Translations under genes and position numbers: made by a program
The notes under the pieces: model-generated
What the model was told of the DNA's origin: nothing
Database searches by the model: none
What the model saw: the letters and a program-made list of their open reading frames with translations, nothing else
DNA from: Streptomyces parvus
GTDB taxonomy: Bacteria > Actinomycetota > Actinomycetes > Streptomycetales > Streptomycetaceae
Direction: 5' to 3'
NCBI RefSeq assembly: GCF_014648875.1
Contig: NZ_BMRY01000001.1
Coordinates: forward strand, 1,099,304-1,163,303
Length of the DNA: 64,000 nucleotides
Shown here: piece after piece, positions 49,657 through 57,522 of the stretch
Layout of the letters: every line of letters starts with the position of its first letter
Numbering within the stretch: the first letter of the stretch is position 1

Positions 49657-51081
49657 CTACTCACGGATGAGTTGCCGGGCCAGGTCGACCGCTCCCGCGA
49701 CCCGGGCCGCGACCGTCTCCGCGTACGCCGCGTCACTGCGTTCGAAGGCGGCCCGGTTCGCCGCGCGGAGGAACGTCAGCACGCCCAGCGTCCGGCCCCG
49801 GCTCCGGAGGACCGCGCAGAGTGCGTGCGCCGCGTCCCGGGGCCAGCGGCGCTCCACGGCCCAGGCCGGCGACACGGCGGCCCCGGCGCCCGCGCTCGTA
49901 CGGACCGTCCCGGTGCGCTCGACGGACTGGAGGGCCGGGTGGCCGGGGGCGTACCGGGCGGGGATGGAGCCCCCGGCGACCAGCAGGCACGGGCCGGGCG
50001 CGTCGAACGGCGTGGCGGCCGTACGCACCAGGCGCTCGCCCGCCACCAGGTCGACCAGGACGTGGTCGGCGAACCCGGCGAGCGCGAAGTCCAGCAGGGA
50101 GGTCGCCGCCTCCATCGGGTCCTCGCACTCGGAGGCCGTACGGGCGGCACGGTGCAGCTGGCTCGTCCGGAACCGCAGCCGGTCGGCCTCCTGCTCCGCG
50201 AGCCGGGCGGCGGTGACGTCCTGGAACAGCCACCCCACCCCGAGCGGAACCGGCTCCTCCGTCAGCGGTGAGGCCAGCCGCAGGAAACCGCTGCGCCAGC
50301 ACCGCCGCCGCTCGCCCTCGGCCGTCCGCAGCGTGACCCACAGCTCGGCCGGTGCGCTCGGGGCCCCGTCGGCGAGCACATGGTGCAGGGCGGCCTCCAG
50401 CTCCTCGATCCCCTGGACGACCAGTTCGCCGAGCGGGCGGCCGAGGAGGGCGGTGCGGCTTCCGCCGAGCGCGCGGGCGGCGTGCGCGTTGACGACCGTG
50501 GGGCGCAGGTCGACATCGACGAGGACGACACCCCAGGACGCGTCCTCCAGCAGCGCCTCGCTCAGGGCGATGGCCCGCTCCAGGTCGATCTGGGCGTGCA
50601 CCTCGCTGAACGCGCAGTAGACCCCGGCCGGCTTCCCGTCGGCGCCGCGCACCCCGGCGGACTGGGTCCGCACGAGCACCCGGCCGCCGTCCTTGCGCAG
50701 CAGCGCGAACTCGTGCACCTGCCGCCCGGGCGCTTCCATGGCCGACATCAGCCGGGCCCGCACCTCGTCGGCGTCGGCCCGCCGCACCGCCCAGCCCGCG
50801 AAGCCGCTGCGGCCGACGGCCTCCTCCGCCGACCAGCCGAGAACGCGTTCGGCCTCGCGGTTCCAGTGGGTGACCGTGCCGGCCGCGTCGAACGCGCAGA
50901 GCGCCGCGTCCATGCCGTCGAGCAGCGCCGCCAGCAGCTCGGACCCGTCGGACGGCGCACCGGGGACCGCCTCCTCGCCGACCGGGACCCCGGGGTCCCC
51001 GGAGCACCCCGGTGGCGCGCCGCCGGAGTCCTCGTCCGGTCCGAGCTCGTCGGTGGCCCCCCTGCTCCTGGGAACACCCAC
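49657..51081 (-). CDS. PAS-PAS-GAF sensory protein without output domain
   Basis: A 474-residue protein starting MGVPRSRGATDELGP. PAS 1 (~50-165) contains LLDGMDAALCAFDAAGTVTHWNREAERVLGWSAEEAVGRSG and a PAC-like FALLRKDGGRVLVRTQ. PAS 2 (~170-300) contains GVVLVDVDLRPTVVNAHAARALGG. The GAF domain (~310-474) ends GVLTFLRAANRAAFERSDAAYAETVAARVAGAVDLARQL. The usual PP2C phosphatase that follows such sensors in streptomycetes is missing and the gene stops cleanly, so this is a sensor-only protein that must act through a partner. It starts at GTG 51081. Confidence 0.87.
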   Translation of the reverse strand: MGVPRSRGATDELGPDEDSGGAPPGCSGDPGVPVGEEAVPGAPSDGSELLAALLDGMDAALCAFDAAGTVTHWNREAERVLGWSAEEAVGRSGFAGWAVRRADADEVRARLMSAMEAPGRQVHEFALLRKDGGRVLVRTQSAGVRGADGKPAGVYCAFSEVHAQIDLERAIALSEALLEDASWGVVLVDVDLRPTVVNAHAARALGGSRTALLGRPLGELVVQGIEELEAALHHVLADGAPSAPAELWVTLRTAEGERRRCWRSGFLRLASPLTEEPVPLGVGWLFQDVTAARLAEQEADRLRFRTSQLHRAARTASECEDPMEAATSLLDFALAGFADHVLVDLVAGERLVRTAATPFDAPGPCLLVAGGSIPARYAPGHPALQSVERTGTVRTSAGAGAAVSPAWAVERRWPRDAAHALCAVLRSRGRTLGVLTFLRAANRAAFERSDAAYAETVAARVAGAVDLARQLIRE

Positions 51082-51224
51082 TCCGCACCCCCCGCAGAAC
51101 GTGTCGGCCGTCGTCCCACGCGTCGCCGCGTGGATTGCTGCACGTCAGACCATTCAACTCGAACGTGACCCAGCACACATCCACTTCGCCCAAATCTTCT
51201 GGACCGGACCGGCGAATAAATCGC

Positions 51225-51254
51225 TTGTACCGCGATGCGGGGCGCTCGTAGGCT
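51225..51254 (+). promoter_or_regulatory. Promoter of the small RNA/ORF unit: TTGTAC-N18-TAGGCT
   Basis: A vegetative-type -35 (51225-51230) and -10 (51249-51254) with 18-bp spacing place the start of transcription near 51261. The unit faces the + strand and is independent of both neighbouring genes. Confidence 0.55.
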
Positions 51255-51286
51255 CTGGAGCACACAGGAAAGGAGGTGTTCCGGAA

Positions 51287-51325
51287 GTGATTTCTCTTCG
51301 GACTCGTGAGGTGGCTGCGGGCTGA
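51287..51325 (+). CDS. 12-residue micro-ORF with near-perfect Shine-Dalgarno
   Basis: GTG 51287 opens MISLRTREVAAG, ending at TGA 51323-51325. The Shine-Dalgarno region matches the 16S rRNA tail over 11 consecutive bases, far better than typical genes in this window. Translation is therefore likely, either to make a peptide or to couple ribosome occupancy to the fold of the surrounding RNA. Confidence 0.45.
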   Translation: MISLRTREVAAG

Positions 51326-51388
51326 CGCCCGTCGTCGCACTCTTTCTGCAGTGCAGGCCGGTCGCCGGCCAATCCCAAGCAGTCACCG

Positions 51389-51454
51389 ACCCGCAGGCTC
51401 GCCGGTAAGTCCGGCCGGCTCCTCTGTGCACGGAGGAACCAGAGCCTGCGGGTT
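51389..51454 (+). terminator. Three-way-junction terminator of the small RNA unit
   Basis: Outer stem ACCCGCAGGCTC/GAGCCTGCGGGT is a perfect 12 bp and is followed by TTTCTGCGTT. Inside are GCCGG/CCGGC (51401-51415) and TCCTC/GAGGA (51421-51438). Confidence 0.65.
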
Positions 51455-51519
51455 TCTGCGTTGTACGCGCCCCTGTTTCCGCGCTGTACGGGCCCCTGCC
51501 CGGGGCCGGGGCGACGGCC

Positions 51520-52230
51520 CTACGGGCAGAGCCGCTCGACCCTCCACGGGCCGCCGGGTTCACCGCTCTCCCTGACGTACCGCAGCCGGTCGTGCAGCCG
51601 GTTCGCGTGTCCCTGCCAGAACTCGATCGTCTCGGGCACCACCCGGAAGCCGCCCCAGTGCGGCGGGGCCGGGACCTTCTCGCCCTCGGGGTAGCGGGCG
51701 GCCAGCTCCTCGTACCGGGCGATCAGCTCCTCGCGGGAGCCGACGACGGTGGACTGGGCGCTGGCCCACGCGCCGAGCTGGGAGCCGTGCGGCCGGGTGC
51801 GGAAGTAGCCGACGGTCTCCTCGCGGGAGGTGCGGGAGGCGGTGCCGGTGACGATGACCTGGCGGGCCATCGGGTGCCAGGGGAAGAGCAGGGAGACATA
51901 CGGGTTCGCGGCCAGCTCGCGGCCCTTGCGGGAGTCGTAGTTGGTGAAGAAGACGAAGCCCCGGTCGTCGTACTGCTTGAGCAGCACCGTGCGCGAGGAC
52001 GGTCGGCCGTCCGCGTCGGCGGTGGAGACGATCATCGCGTTGGGCTCGTGCAGCACGCCGCCGACGGCGACCTGGCGGAACCAGCGGGCGAACTGCTCCA
52101 TCGGATCGGCGGCGAGGTCGCGCTCGACGAAGTCCTCCGAGCGGTACTGCTCGCGCATGGCCGCGGGATCGGTGGTGAAATCGTCCGGGAGGGGTCCCGT
52201 GGAACCTTCTGGTGTGGGCACGGGCCCCAT
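51520..52230 (-). CDS. pdxH: Pyridoxamine 5'-phosphate oxidase
   Basis: A 236-residue FMN enzyme that oxidises pyridoxine/pyridoxamine 5'-phosphate to PLP. Motifs run in order: [107 protein letters not shown] and the C-terminal [19 protein letters not shown]...WRVERLCP. It is full length for PdxH. Divergent from citrate synthase (196-bp gap), an arrangement I recall from S. coelicolor. Confidence 0.97.
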   Translation of the reverse strand: MGPVPTPEGSTGPLPDDFTTDPAAMREQYRSEDFVERDLAADPMEQFARWFRQVAVGGVLHEPNAMIVSTADADGRPSSRTVLLKQYDDRGFVFFTNYDSRKGRELAANPYVSLLFPWHPMARQVIVTGTASRTSREETVGYFRTRPHGSQLGAWASAQSTVVGSREELIARYEELAARYPEGEKVPAPPHWGGFRVVPETIEFWQGHANRLHDRLRYVRESGEPGGPWRVERLCP

Positions 52231-52425
52231 CCTGCCGCAGGGGCCGAGTCTGCCCGGCGCCGAGGGGCCGTAACCGCACGCCGTCGAAAGGGGGCCCTGT
52301 GCCGGATGTCACGCTTCCCCGCATCGGAGGAACCCGCCAATATCTTGGGGCAGGCCGCTGTGGCTTCCGCACAGCCCAGCACGCCGCGCACCGCACGCCG
52401 CCCGCCGAACTGAGGGAGCCGCCTG

Positions 52426-53529
52426 ATGTCCGACTTCGTACCCGGTCTTGAGGGAGTCGTCGCGTTCGAAACGGAGATCGCCGAACCGGACAAGGAAGGC
52501 GGTTCGCTCCGCTACCGCGGGGTCGACATCGAGGACCTGGTCGGTCACGTCTCCTTCGGCAACGTGTGGGGCCTGCTGGTGGACGGGGCGTTCAACCCCG
52601 GTCTGCCGCCCGCCGAGCCGTTCCCGATCCCCGTGCACTCCGGTGACATCCGGGTCGACGTCCAGTCCGCGCTGGCGATGCTCGCCCCGGTCTGGGGCCT
52701 GAAGCCGCTGCTGGACATCGACGAGGCGACCGCCCGCGACGACCTGGCACGGGCCGCGGTGATGGCCCTGTCGTACGTCGCCCAGTCGGCGCGCGGCCAG
52801 GGCTTGCCCATGGTGCCGCAGAGCGAGATCGACAAGGCGCACTCGGTCGTCGAACGCTTCATGATCCGCTGGCGCGGCGAGCCGGATCCGAAGCACGTGA
52901 AGGCCGTCGACGCGTACTGGACGTCGGCGGCGGAGCACGGCATGAACGCCTCGACGTTCACGGCCCGGGTCATCGCCTCGACGGGCGCGGACGTCGCGGC
53001 CGCGCTGTCCGGCGCGGTGGGTGCGATGTCGGGCCCGCTGCACGGCGGGGCCCCGTCCCGGGTCCTCGGCATGATCGAGGAGATCGAGCGTACGGGCAAC
53101 GCGACGGCGTACGTGAAGCAGGCCCTGGACCGGGGCGAGCGCCTGATGGGGTTCGGCCACCGCGTCTACCGCGCCGAGGACCCGCGCGCCCGCGTCCTGC
53201 GCCGCACGGCCCGCGAGCTGGCCGCCCCGCGCTTCGAGGTGGCGGAGGCACTGGAGAAGGCGGCCCTGGAGGAGCTGCACAACCGCCGCCCGGACCGGGT
53301 CCTGGCGACGAACGTGGAGTTCTGGGCCGCGATCGTGCTGGACTTCGCGGAGGTCCCGGCGCACATGTTCACGTCGATGTTCACGTGCGCCCGCACGGCG
53401 GGCTGGTCGGCGCACATCCTGGAGCAGAAGCGCACGGGCCGCCTGGTGCGCCCGTCGGCGACGTACGTGGGCCCGGGGAGCCGCGACCCGCGCGAGATCG
53501 GCGGGTACGAGGACATCGTCGCGGGCTGA
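52426..53529 (+). CDS. Citrate synthase 2
   Basis: A 367-residue enzyme. Catalytic His in AEHGMNASTFTARV, the CoA/citrate block GPLHGGAPSRVLGMIEEI, second His in LMGFGHRVYRAEDPRARVL, and the catalytic Asp in VLDFAEVPAHMFTSMFTCARTAGWSAHILEQ. It condenses oxaloacetate with acetyl-CoA. The short length and the FVPGLEGVVAFETEIAEPDKEGGSLRYRGVDIEDL N-terminus fit the actinobacterial CitA/GltA2-type isoenzyme. The 3' flank is exceptionally G-rich (53532-53580). Confidence 0.96.
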   Translation: MSDFVPGLEGVVAFETEIAEPDKEGGSLRYRGVDIEDLVGHVSFGNVWGLLVDGAFNPGLPPAEPFPIPVHSGDIRVDVQSALAMLAPVWGLKPLLDIDEATARDDLARAAVMALSYVAQSARGQGLPMVPQSEIDKAHSVVERFMIRWRGEPDPKHVKAVDAYWTSAAEHGMNASTFTARVIASTGADVAAALSGAVGAMSGPLHGGAPSRVLGMIEEIERTGNATAYVKQALDRGERLMGFGHRVYRAEDPRARVLRRTARELAAPRFEVAEALEKAALEELHNRRPDRVLATNVEFWAAIVLDFAEVPAHMFTSMFTCARTAGWSAHILEQKRTGRLVRPSATYVGPGSRDPREIGGYEDIVAG

Positions 53530-53531
53530 GC

Positions 53532-53580
53532 CGGGGGCGGGGTTCGGGGTACGGGGCGGGGTTACGGGGCGGGGTCGGGG
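53532..53580 (+). repeat. G-run array (eight runs of 4-5 G) after citrate synthase
   Basis: Eight separate runs of at least four G occur in 49 bases directly after the citrate synthase stop. They can form one or two G-quadruplexes on the + strand. A repeated CGCGCCCTGCCCGCC motif follows (53599-53636) and could pair with the G-runs instead. Confidence 0.7.
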
Positions 53581-53640
53581 CTCTCCGGGGCGGCCCTGCG
53601 CGCCCTGCCCGCCCCGGTGTGCCGCGCCCTGCCCGCCGTC

Positions 53641-54228
53641 TCAGATCTTCCCGCTGACGAGGACCGTACGGTGGCCGTCCAGCCGGCGGTCGAACTCCGC
53701 GAGGAAGGCCGGAGTGAGGTCGGGCCACCCCCAGAAGGTGAAGCCGAGGGCGCCGAAGGCGAAGCAGTGCTCCATCCCCGTCCAGTCGACGAGCGGGGAC
53801 GACGCGTCGCAGTGCGCGCACCGCACGAGGGCATCGACACCCGCCTCCCAGTCCTCGATCGCCTCGGAGAAGGGGTCCCAGGCCCCCGGTATCTCCAGGA
53901 GGGCCCTGTCCTGGAACGCGACGTCCCGCTCGCAGCGCGGGCATCGGGCCGAGGACGGATCGGCATACTGCCCGGCGTCGAACACGGTGCGGGTGACGGC
54001 GACGTCGAGCCCCCCGCCCTGCCAGGGCTCGCCCCACCCGCTGCTGTCGACGACCTCACGGATACGCGGCCCCGGCGGATATCCGGGGTCGCGGCCGAGC
54101 ACGGGCTCGGTGCGGTCGGGCCCGATGACACCCTCGGCGACGAGCCAGGCGACGACGCGCGCGGCGAGCGGGGCGGCGTCCGCCTCGGTGACGTCGCGGT
54201 CGATGACGGTCTGGAAGTAATCCCCCAC
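53641..54228 (-). CDS. Zinc-ribbon-containing hypothetical protein
   Basis: A 195-residue protein from GTG 54228 (VGDYFQTVIDRDVTEADA), with GGAGGGGG four bases upstream. Two Cys pairs (SARCPRCERDVAF and VRCAHCDASS) form a zinc-ribbon-like site around 105-150. The N-terminal half (VVAWLVAEGVIGPDRTEPVLGRDPGYPPGPRI) and the C-terminal ALGFTFWGWPDLTPAFLAEFDRRLDGHRTVLVSGKI are characteristic of a streptomycete family without known function. It is convergent with the citrate synthase gene. Confidence 0.8.
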   Translation of the reverse strand: MGDYFQTVIDRDVTEADAAPLAARVVAWLVAEGVIGPDRTEPVLGRDPGYPPGPRIREVVDSSGWGEPWQGGGLDVAVTRTVFDAGQYADPSSARCPRCERDVAFQDRALLEIPGAWDPFSEAIEDWEAGVDALVRCAHCDASSPLVDWTGMEHCFAFGALGFTFWGWPDLTPAFLAEFDRRLDGHRTVLVSGKI

Positions 54229-54328
54229 GGCTCCCCCTCCGGCCTTCCGGGGCCTTCTGGCTCCGACGATCTCCACTCTGCCACCCGCCTCTGACAGTGC
54301 AGGCGGGTGCAAGCGTGTGCAAGCGGGT

Positions 54329-55012
54329 TCAGGCGTGCCGGACCCGGCGGACCGCGATGACGTTGTCGGTGACGGTCGCCGTCTCACCGCCGGGCCCGGT
54401 GGCGGTCCGCTCGGGCGCGTGGCAGCGCTCGGTGAGCCATCCGTCTCCGTCACCGAGCCGCAGGGACGCGAGTACGTCGTCGGGGCCGGGGAACGTCACG
54501 TCCTCGTGGCCGTCGCGCCAGGACCAGGGGGCGAGCGAGGCGTGCTCGACGAGGACGAGGAGGCCGCCGGGGGCGACGGCTTCGGCGGCGCGTCGGAGGA
54601 CCTGCTCGCGGGGGATCTCCACAGGGGTGTGGAAGTAGCTGGCGGTGACGAGCCCGTACGCCCCGTCGGGAAAGGACCGGGCGAGGTCGTGCCGGGTCGG
54701 GTGGACACGGTCGGTCAGCCCGGCCGCGTCAGCCCCGGCGGCGACGCGCTCCAGGGCGGTCGCCGAGACGTCGACGGCGGTGACGTCCCAGCCGAGCGAG
54801 GCGAGCCAGAGGGCGTCGCCGCCGTGCCCGCAGCCGAGGTCGAGCGCACGGCCGCCGCCACCGGAGCCCGGCTCGGGGGCCAGGGCGGTGACGACCTCGG
54901 CGAGGACGGCGTTGGGCCGGGTGCCCCACTGCGGGTCGACGCCGGCGTAGTGGTTCTCCCAGAACGCGGCGGAGTCGGTGGTGTCGGTGGCACGGGTGGT
55001 GTCGCTGCTCAT
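54329..55012 (-). CDS. Class I SAM-dependent methyltransferase
   Basis: A 227-residue enzyme from ATG 55012, with GAGAGGG upstream. SAM-binding motif I is RALDLGCGHGGDALWLASLGWDVTAVDVS. Motif II region is AYGLVTASYFHTP, and motif III is VAPGGLLVLVEHASL. The start MSSDTTRATDTTDSAAFWENHYAGVDPQWGTRPNAVLAE suggests the tellurite-resistance/thiopurine group. The substrate is unknown. It is divergent from the XRE-cupin regulator, its probable controller. Confidence 0.92.
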   Translation of the reverse strand: MSSDTTRATDTTDSAAFWENHYAGVDPQWGTRPNAVLAEVVTALAPEPGSGGGGRALDLGCGHGGDALWLASLGWDVTAVDVSATALERVAAGADAAGLTDRVHPTRHDLARSFPDGAYGLVTASYFHTPVEIPREQVLRRAAEAVAPGGLLVLVEHASLAPWSWRDGHEDVTFPGPDDVLASLRLGDGDGWLTERCHAPERTATGPGGETATVTDNVIAVRRVRHA

Positions 55013-55108
55013 GACTGGTCCCTCTCGTTTCGCTGCTCCTTGAGGAGGAAGGTGCGCCGCAGTCTGCCGCTCTTGCAAGCTTCCATGCCGTTTCGGCAAC
55101 CTGGGGGC

Positions 55109-55759
55109 ATGGCAGCCACGGAAGACACAGCGGGTCCCGCGCCCAAGGGCGGCAAGGACGACGTCCTGGCGGCGGTGGGCCCCCGCCTGCGCGAACTGCG
55201 GCGCCGGCACGGCATGACGCTCGCCGAGCTGGCGGAGCGGACCGGGATCAACGAGAGCACCCTGTCCCGCCTGGAGGGCGGCACGCGCAAGCCGACGCTG
55301 GAGATGCTGCTGCCGCTGGCGGAGGTCCACGCGGTCCCGCTGGACGAACTGGTGGGCGCACCCCGCACGGGAGACCCGCGCATCCACCTCCGCCCGGTGA
55401 CGAGGGACGGTCTCACGTACGTACCGCTGAGCCGCCCGGGAGGGGTCCAGGCCCACAAACTGCTGATCCGCCCGAGTCCGGCGGGCACGGAGCCGACCCT
55501 GCGGACCCACGAGGGCTTCGAGTGGCTCTACGTGCTGGCCGGCCGGCTCCGCCTGATCCTGGGCGAGCGGACCCTCGTCCTGAAGCCCGGCGAGGCGGCC
55601 GAGTTCGACACGCACGTCCCGCACTGGCTCGGCCCCGACGACGACCGCACCGTGGAACTGCTCGTCCTCTTCGGCCACCAGGGCGAACGGGCCCACCTGA
55701 GGGCCCGCCAGGAGCCGGTGCGAGGGGTGGGCGACGGAAACCTACGTGGCAACAACTGA
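55109..55759 (+). CDS. XRE-family regulator with C-terminal cupin; 3' end restored by inserted DNA
   Basis: A 216-residue regulator from ATG 55109. The HTH is RLRELRRRHGMTLAELAERTGINESTLSRLEGGTRKPTLEMLLPLA. The cupin-2 sensor is EGFEWLYVLAGRLRLILGERTLVLKPGEAAEFDTHVPHWLG. The last part of the gene (55671-55725) is duplicated exactly at 57446-57500. In the copy beside the uridine-kinase gene the frame continues to GSADGTP and a stop overlapping that gene's ATG. Here it instead ends GVGDGNLRGNN. So the original C-terminus was probably displaced by an insertion and replaced by this copy. It likely regulates the divergent methyltransferase gene. Confidence 0.92.
   Translation: MAATEDTAGPAPKGGKDDVLAAVGPRLRELRRRHGMTLAELAERTGINESTLSRLEGGTRKPTLEMLLPLAEVHAVPLDELVGAPRTGDPRIHLRPVTRDGLTYVPLSRPGGVQAHKLLIRPSPAGTEPTLRTHEGFEWLYVLAGRLRLILGERTLVLKPGEAAEFDTHVPHWLGPDDDRTVELLVLFGHQGERAHLRARQEPVRGVGDGNLRGNN
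55671..55725 (+). repeat. 55-bp perfect direct repeat, copy 1 (in XRE-cupin gene)
   Basis: Identical to 57446-57500 and 1775 bp away from it. It spans codons encoding GHQGERAHLRARQEPVRG. It resembles an attachment-site identity block at a gene's 3' end. Confidence 0.9.
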
Positions 55760-55916
55760 GCGGTGGGCTGCCCCGGAGCAGCATCTGGGGTCATCCCATA
55801 GACGTAAGTTTTCCCCATTCTCCGGTCAAGTCATGACTAAAAGCTCCAAACTGGTCCGGAAGCGGCGATCACTGATCTAGCCAGTTGCGTTCTACGGACT
55901 CGCGAAGGGACCCTTC

Positions 55917-56507
55917 ATGCTCACAGGCAAGCTTCGCCTCACCGCCATTGCTGTACTTGCCTCTCTGACGATCGGGGGCGCTTCGGCTGCGCCGACAACA
56001 GCATCCGACCGGGATGGTGACGCGCGGCCAGGCGCTGCGGCGCCTGGCGTCGCACCATCTGACTCCGACACGTCCGCGGTCTACCTGGACAGCGCCGGTC
56101 GGGTAATGGACATGGATGCGGCAGAGGAAGCAAGTGCAGCTCGGCAACCCACGGCGCTCGGATGTACCCCAGTGAGCGGGAGGGACAACCCTCACCGGTC
56201 GGGTACCGGAGTAGCGGCGTCCGGGCACGGGTGGTGGAAGAAGGGGAACTGCAGCAACGACCGCGCCAAGGTGTTCAACTGCCTGTACGAGTGGTTTACG
56301 GACAACACCTGGCGGCAGAAGGCGTGTTCAGATACCAAGACGCTCAAGCCCGGCGGCGGAAGCACGCACCGAACGGCGGCTCGCCGCGACTGCCGCGGTA
56401 CTCAGCGGACATCGTGGCGCAATCACGTGGAGGTAGACGTGATCGGCGAGATCGACACCGGCGAGAAGCCGATGAACCAGGCCGAAGTCAACTGTCGAGT
56501 GTACTGA
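55917..56507 (+). CDS. Secreted Cys-rich protein, unknown function
   Basis: A 196-residue exported protein. The signal peptide LTAIAVLASLTIGGASAAPT has a typical A-x-A cleavage site near 25. A Pro/Asp/Ala-rich propeptide-like stretch (~28-78) leads to a compact domain with six Cys: GCTPVSGRDNP, KKGNCSNDRAKVFNCLYEWF, QKACSDTK, RRDCRGT and EVNCRVY. It also has SGHGWWKKG and NHVEVDVIG. No family is recognised. The region upstream of its ATG shows AT-rich DNA unlike the flanks. It lies within the 55-bp-flanked insertion. It could be a small secreted toxin or inhibitor; this is speculation. Confidence 0.7.
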   Translation: MLTGKLRLTAIAVLASLTIGGASAAPTTASDRDGDARPGAAAPGVAPSDSDTSAVYLDSAGRVMDMDAAEEASAARQPTALGCTPVSGRDNPHRSGTGVAASGHGWWKKGNCSNDRAKVFNCLYEWFTDNTWRQKACSDTKTLKPGGGSTHRTAARRDCRGTQRTSWRNHVEVDVIGEIDTGEKPMNQAEVNCRVY

Positions 56508-56574
56508 GAGGGCACCGCCCACTGCCGCTCAGAGGCAAGCCCTGGGTGCCGCAGCCGAGTACGGGGAAGGACAC

Positions 56575-57429
56575 ATGGCAGAGCAGAATGCCGCCGCACG
56601 ACCGGGCATCGCACCAACAACCTGTCACACCGCAGGCACCATGTTTGCCGCCCTTTACGGCGAGTTCGCCCCGCACGCCTGGCACGATCCCGAGTCCGAG
56701 CATGACGCCTACCAGTTGTTCCTCCAGCGTTCGCTCGCCATGGGCTGGCTCGACGACCGGGCGAGCGCTGCACAAGAAGCCGCCTCCGAGGGGCGCACGA
56801 TCGTTGCTCCGGGGCTGTGGGCCATGAACGACGCGGGGTGGAGCCACCCTCTAGCCGCTCCGGCGTCGAAACTGATCTCGTGGTTCCAGGTCGAGGCCAG
56901 TGAGGTGGCCAGTGACAGGCCGCTCCCTGTACAGCCGTTCCTGCGGTGCGCGCAGGACACAACAGAGCGGATCGGTGTCGTGCAACTCGACGCGGTGCAG
57001 GTCCTCCTGCCGGTTCAGGGGGTCGACGCATCGACTCGCCCGGCCTATGCGGTGGTGCCGTCCATGCAGACGCCCGAGTGGTTCGGCGAGTGCGATCCAC
57101 GGTCGCGCGCGTCGGTGAGAATCCGCATCGACAGCGGACGCACCCCGTCCGTCCCAGCGATCGCCTCGCAGCTCACTCGCCACCTCAGCCGCTTGGAACA
57201 GGACGTGTTCGTAGGGGCGGCTGACGATCAGATCCCCCTGGACAGCTTCCCCACTCCGCCGTTCGACGACCGTTTCTGGGACGGTCCGCCCACTCACGGC
57301 ATCGTGCTGTCCGGCGAGTTGGCGGAGTGGTCGTGTGATGCAATCGGCTGGCTGGCCGAGACCGTGGCCGACTCGGCTGCCCATCTGGGTATTCAGTCGT
57401 CACTACTGTTCACCGTCACACGGACCTGA
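56575..57429 (+). CDS. Hypothetical cytoplasmic protein in insertion
   Basis: A 284-residue protein starting MAEQNAAARPGIAPTTCHT, with no signal peptide or membrane span. Features include FAALYGEFAPHAWHDPESEHDAYQLFLQRSLAMGWLDDRASAAQEAASEG, ISWFQVEASEVASD and SRLEQDVFVGAADDQIPLDSFPTPPFDDRFWDGPPTHG. No known family is recognised. It follows the secreted Cys-rich gene after 67 bp in the same direction, so the two may form an operon, conceivably effector plus immunity or processing partner. Nothing in the sequence proves that. Its stop is 16 bp before the right 55-bp repeat. Confidence 0.65.
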   Translation: MAEQNAAARPGIAPTTCHTAGTMFAALYGEFAPHAWHDPESEHDAYQLFLQRSLAMGWLDDRASAAQEAASEGRTIVAPGLWAMNDAGWSHPLAAPASKLISWFQVEASEVASDRPLPVQPFLRCAQDTTERIGVVQLDAVQVLLPVQGVDASTRPAYAVVPSMQTPEWFGECDPRSRASVRIRIDSGRTPSVPAIASQLTRHLSRLEQDVFVGAADDQIPLDSFPTPPFDDRFWDGPPTHGIVLSGELAEWSCDAIGWLAETVADSAAHLGIQSSLLFTVTRT

Positions 57430-57445
57430 TCGCCAGGGACACATG

Positions 57446-57500
57446 TCGGCCACCAGGGCGAACGGGCCCACCTGAGGGCCCGCCAGGAGCCGGTGCGAGG
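57446..57500 (+). repeat. 55-bp perfect direct repeat, copy 2 (before uridine-kinase gene)
   Basis: Identical to 55671-55725. It retains the regulator reading frame without its start. Confidence 0.9.
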
Positions 57501-57522
57501 ATCGGCGGATGGAACCCCGTGA
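57446..57522 (+). pseudogene. Displaced 3' end of the XRE-cupin regulator gene
   Basis: In the regulator's frame this stretch reads through the 55-bp repeat into GSADGTP and TGA (57520-57522). The stop overlaps the uridine-kinase ATG at 57509 by 14 bases. It is a headless fragment now, and the natural junction suggests it is the ancestral tail. Confidence 0.65.

Larger units (their letters stand above)
51261..51460 (+). ncRNA. Candidate ~200-nt structured small RNA with internal short ORF
   Basis: A compact transcription unit has a promoter at 51225-51254, the 11-base anti-SD complement GAAAGGAGGTG at 51268-51278, a 12-codon ORF (51287-51325), then a series of hairpins. These are GCGGGC/GCCCGT with the stop codon in its loop (~51318-51332), GCACT/AGTGC (51337-51354), GGCCGG/CCGGCC (51356-51370), and a terminal 12-bp stem enclosing two inner hairpins (51389-51454). 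No downstream gene lies on this strand before the convergent pdxH stop at 51520. It is therefore not a leader but an orphan RNA or micro-protein gene. I cannot name a known family. Confidence 0.55.
55726..57500. mobile_element. Putative two-gene insertion bounded by 55-bp direct repeats
   Basis: The segment carries a secreted-protein gene and a second unknown gene, both less GC-biased than the neighbourhood, and no recombinase. Removing one repeat plus the segment joins the regulator in frame to its probable original end overlapping the uridine-kinase ATG. This is what integration into the 3' end of a protein gene leaves behind. The integrase may have been lost or may act in trans. Confidence 0.6.

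Noticed and set aside
51287..51460. Micro-ORF/hairpins as a leader regulating pdxH
   Set aside because: pdxH is on the opposite strand and converges on the RNA; no downstream gene exists on the + strand.
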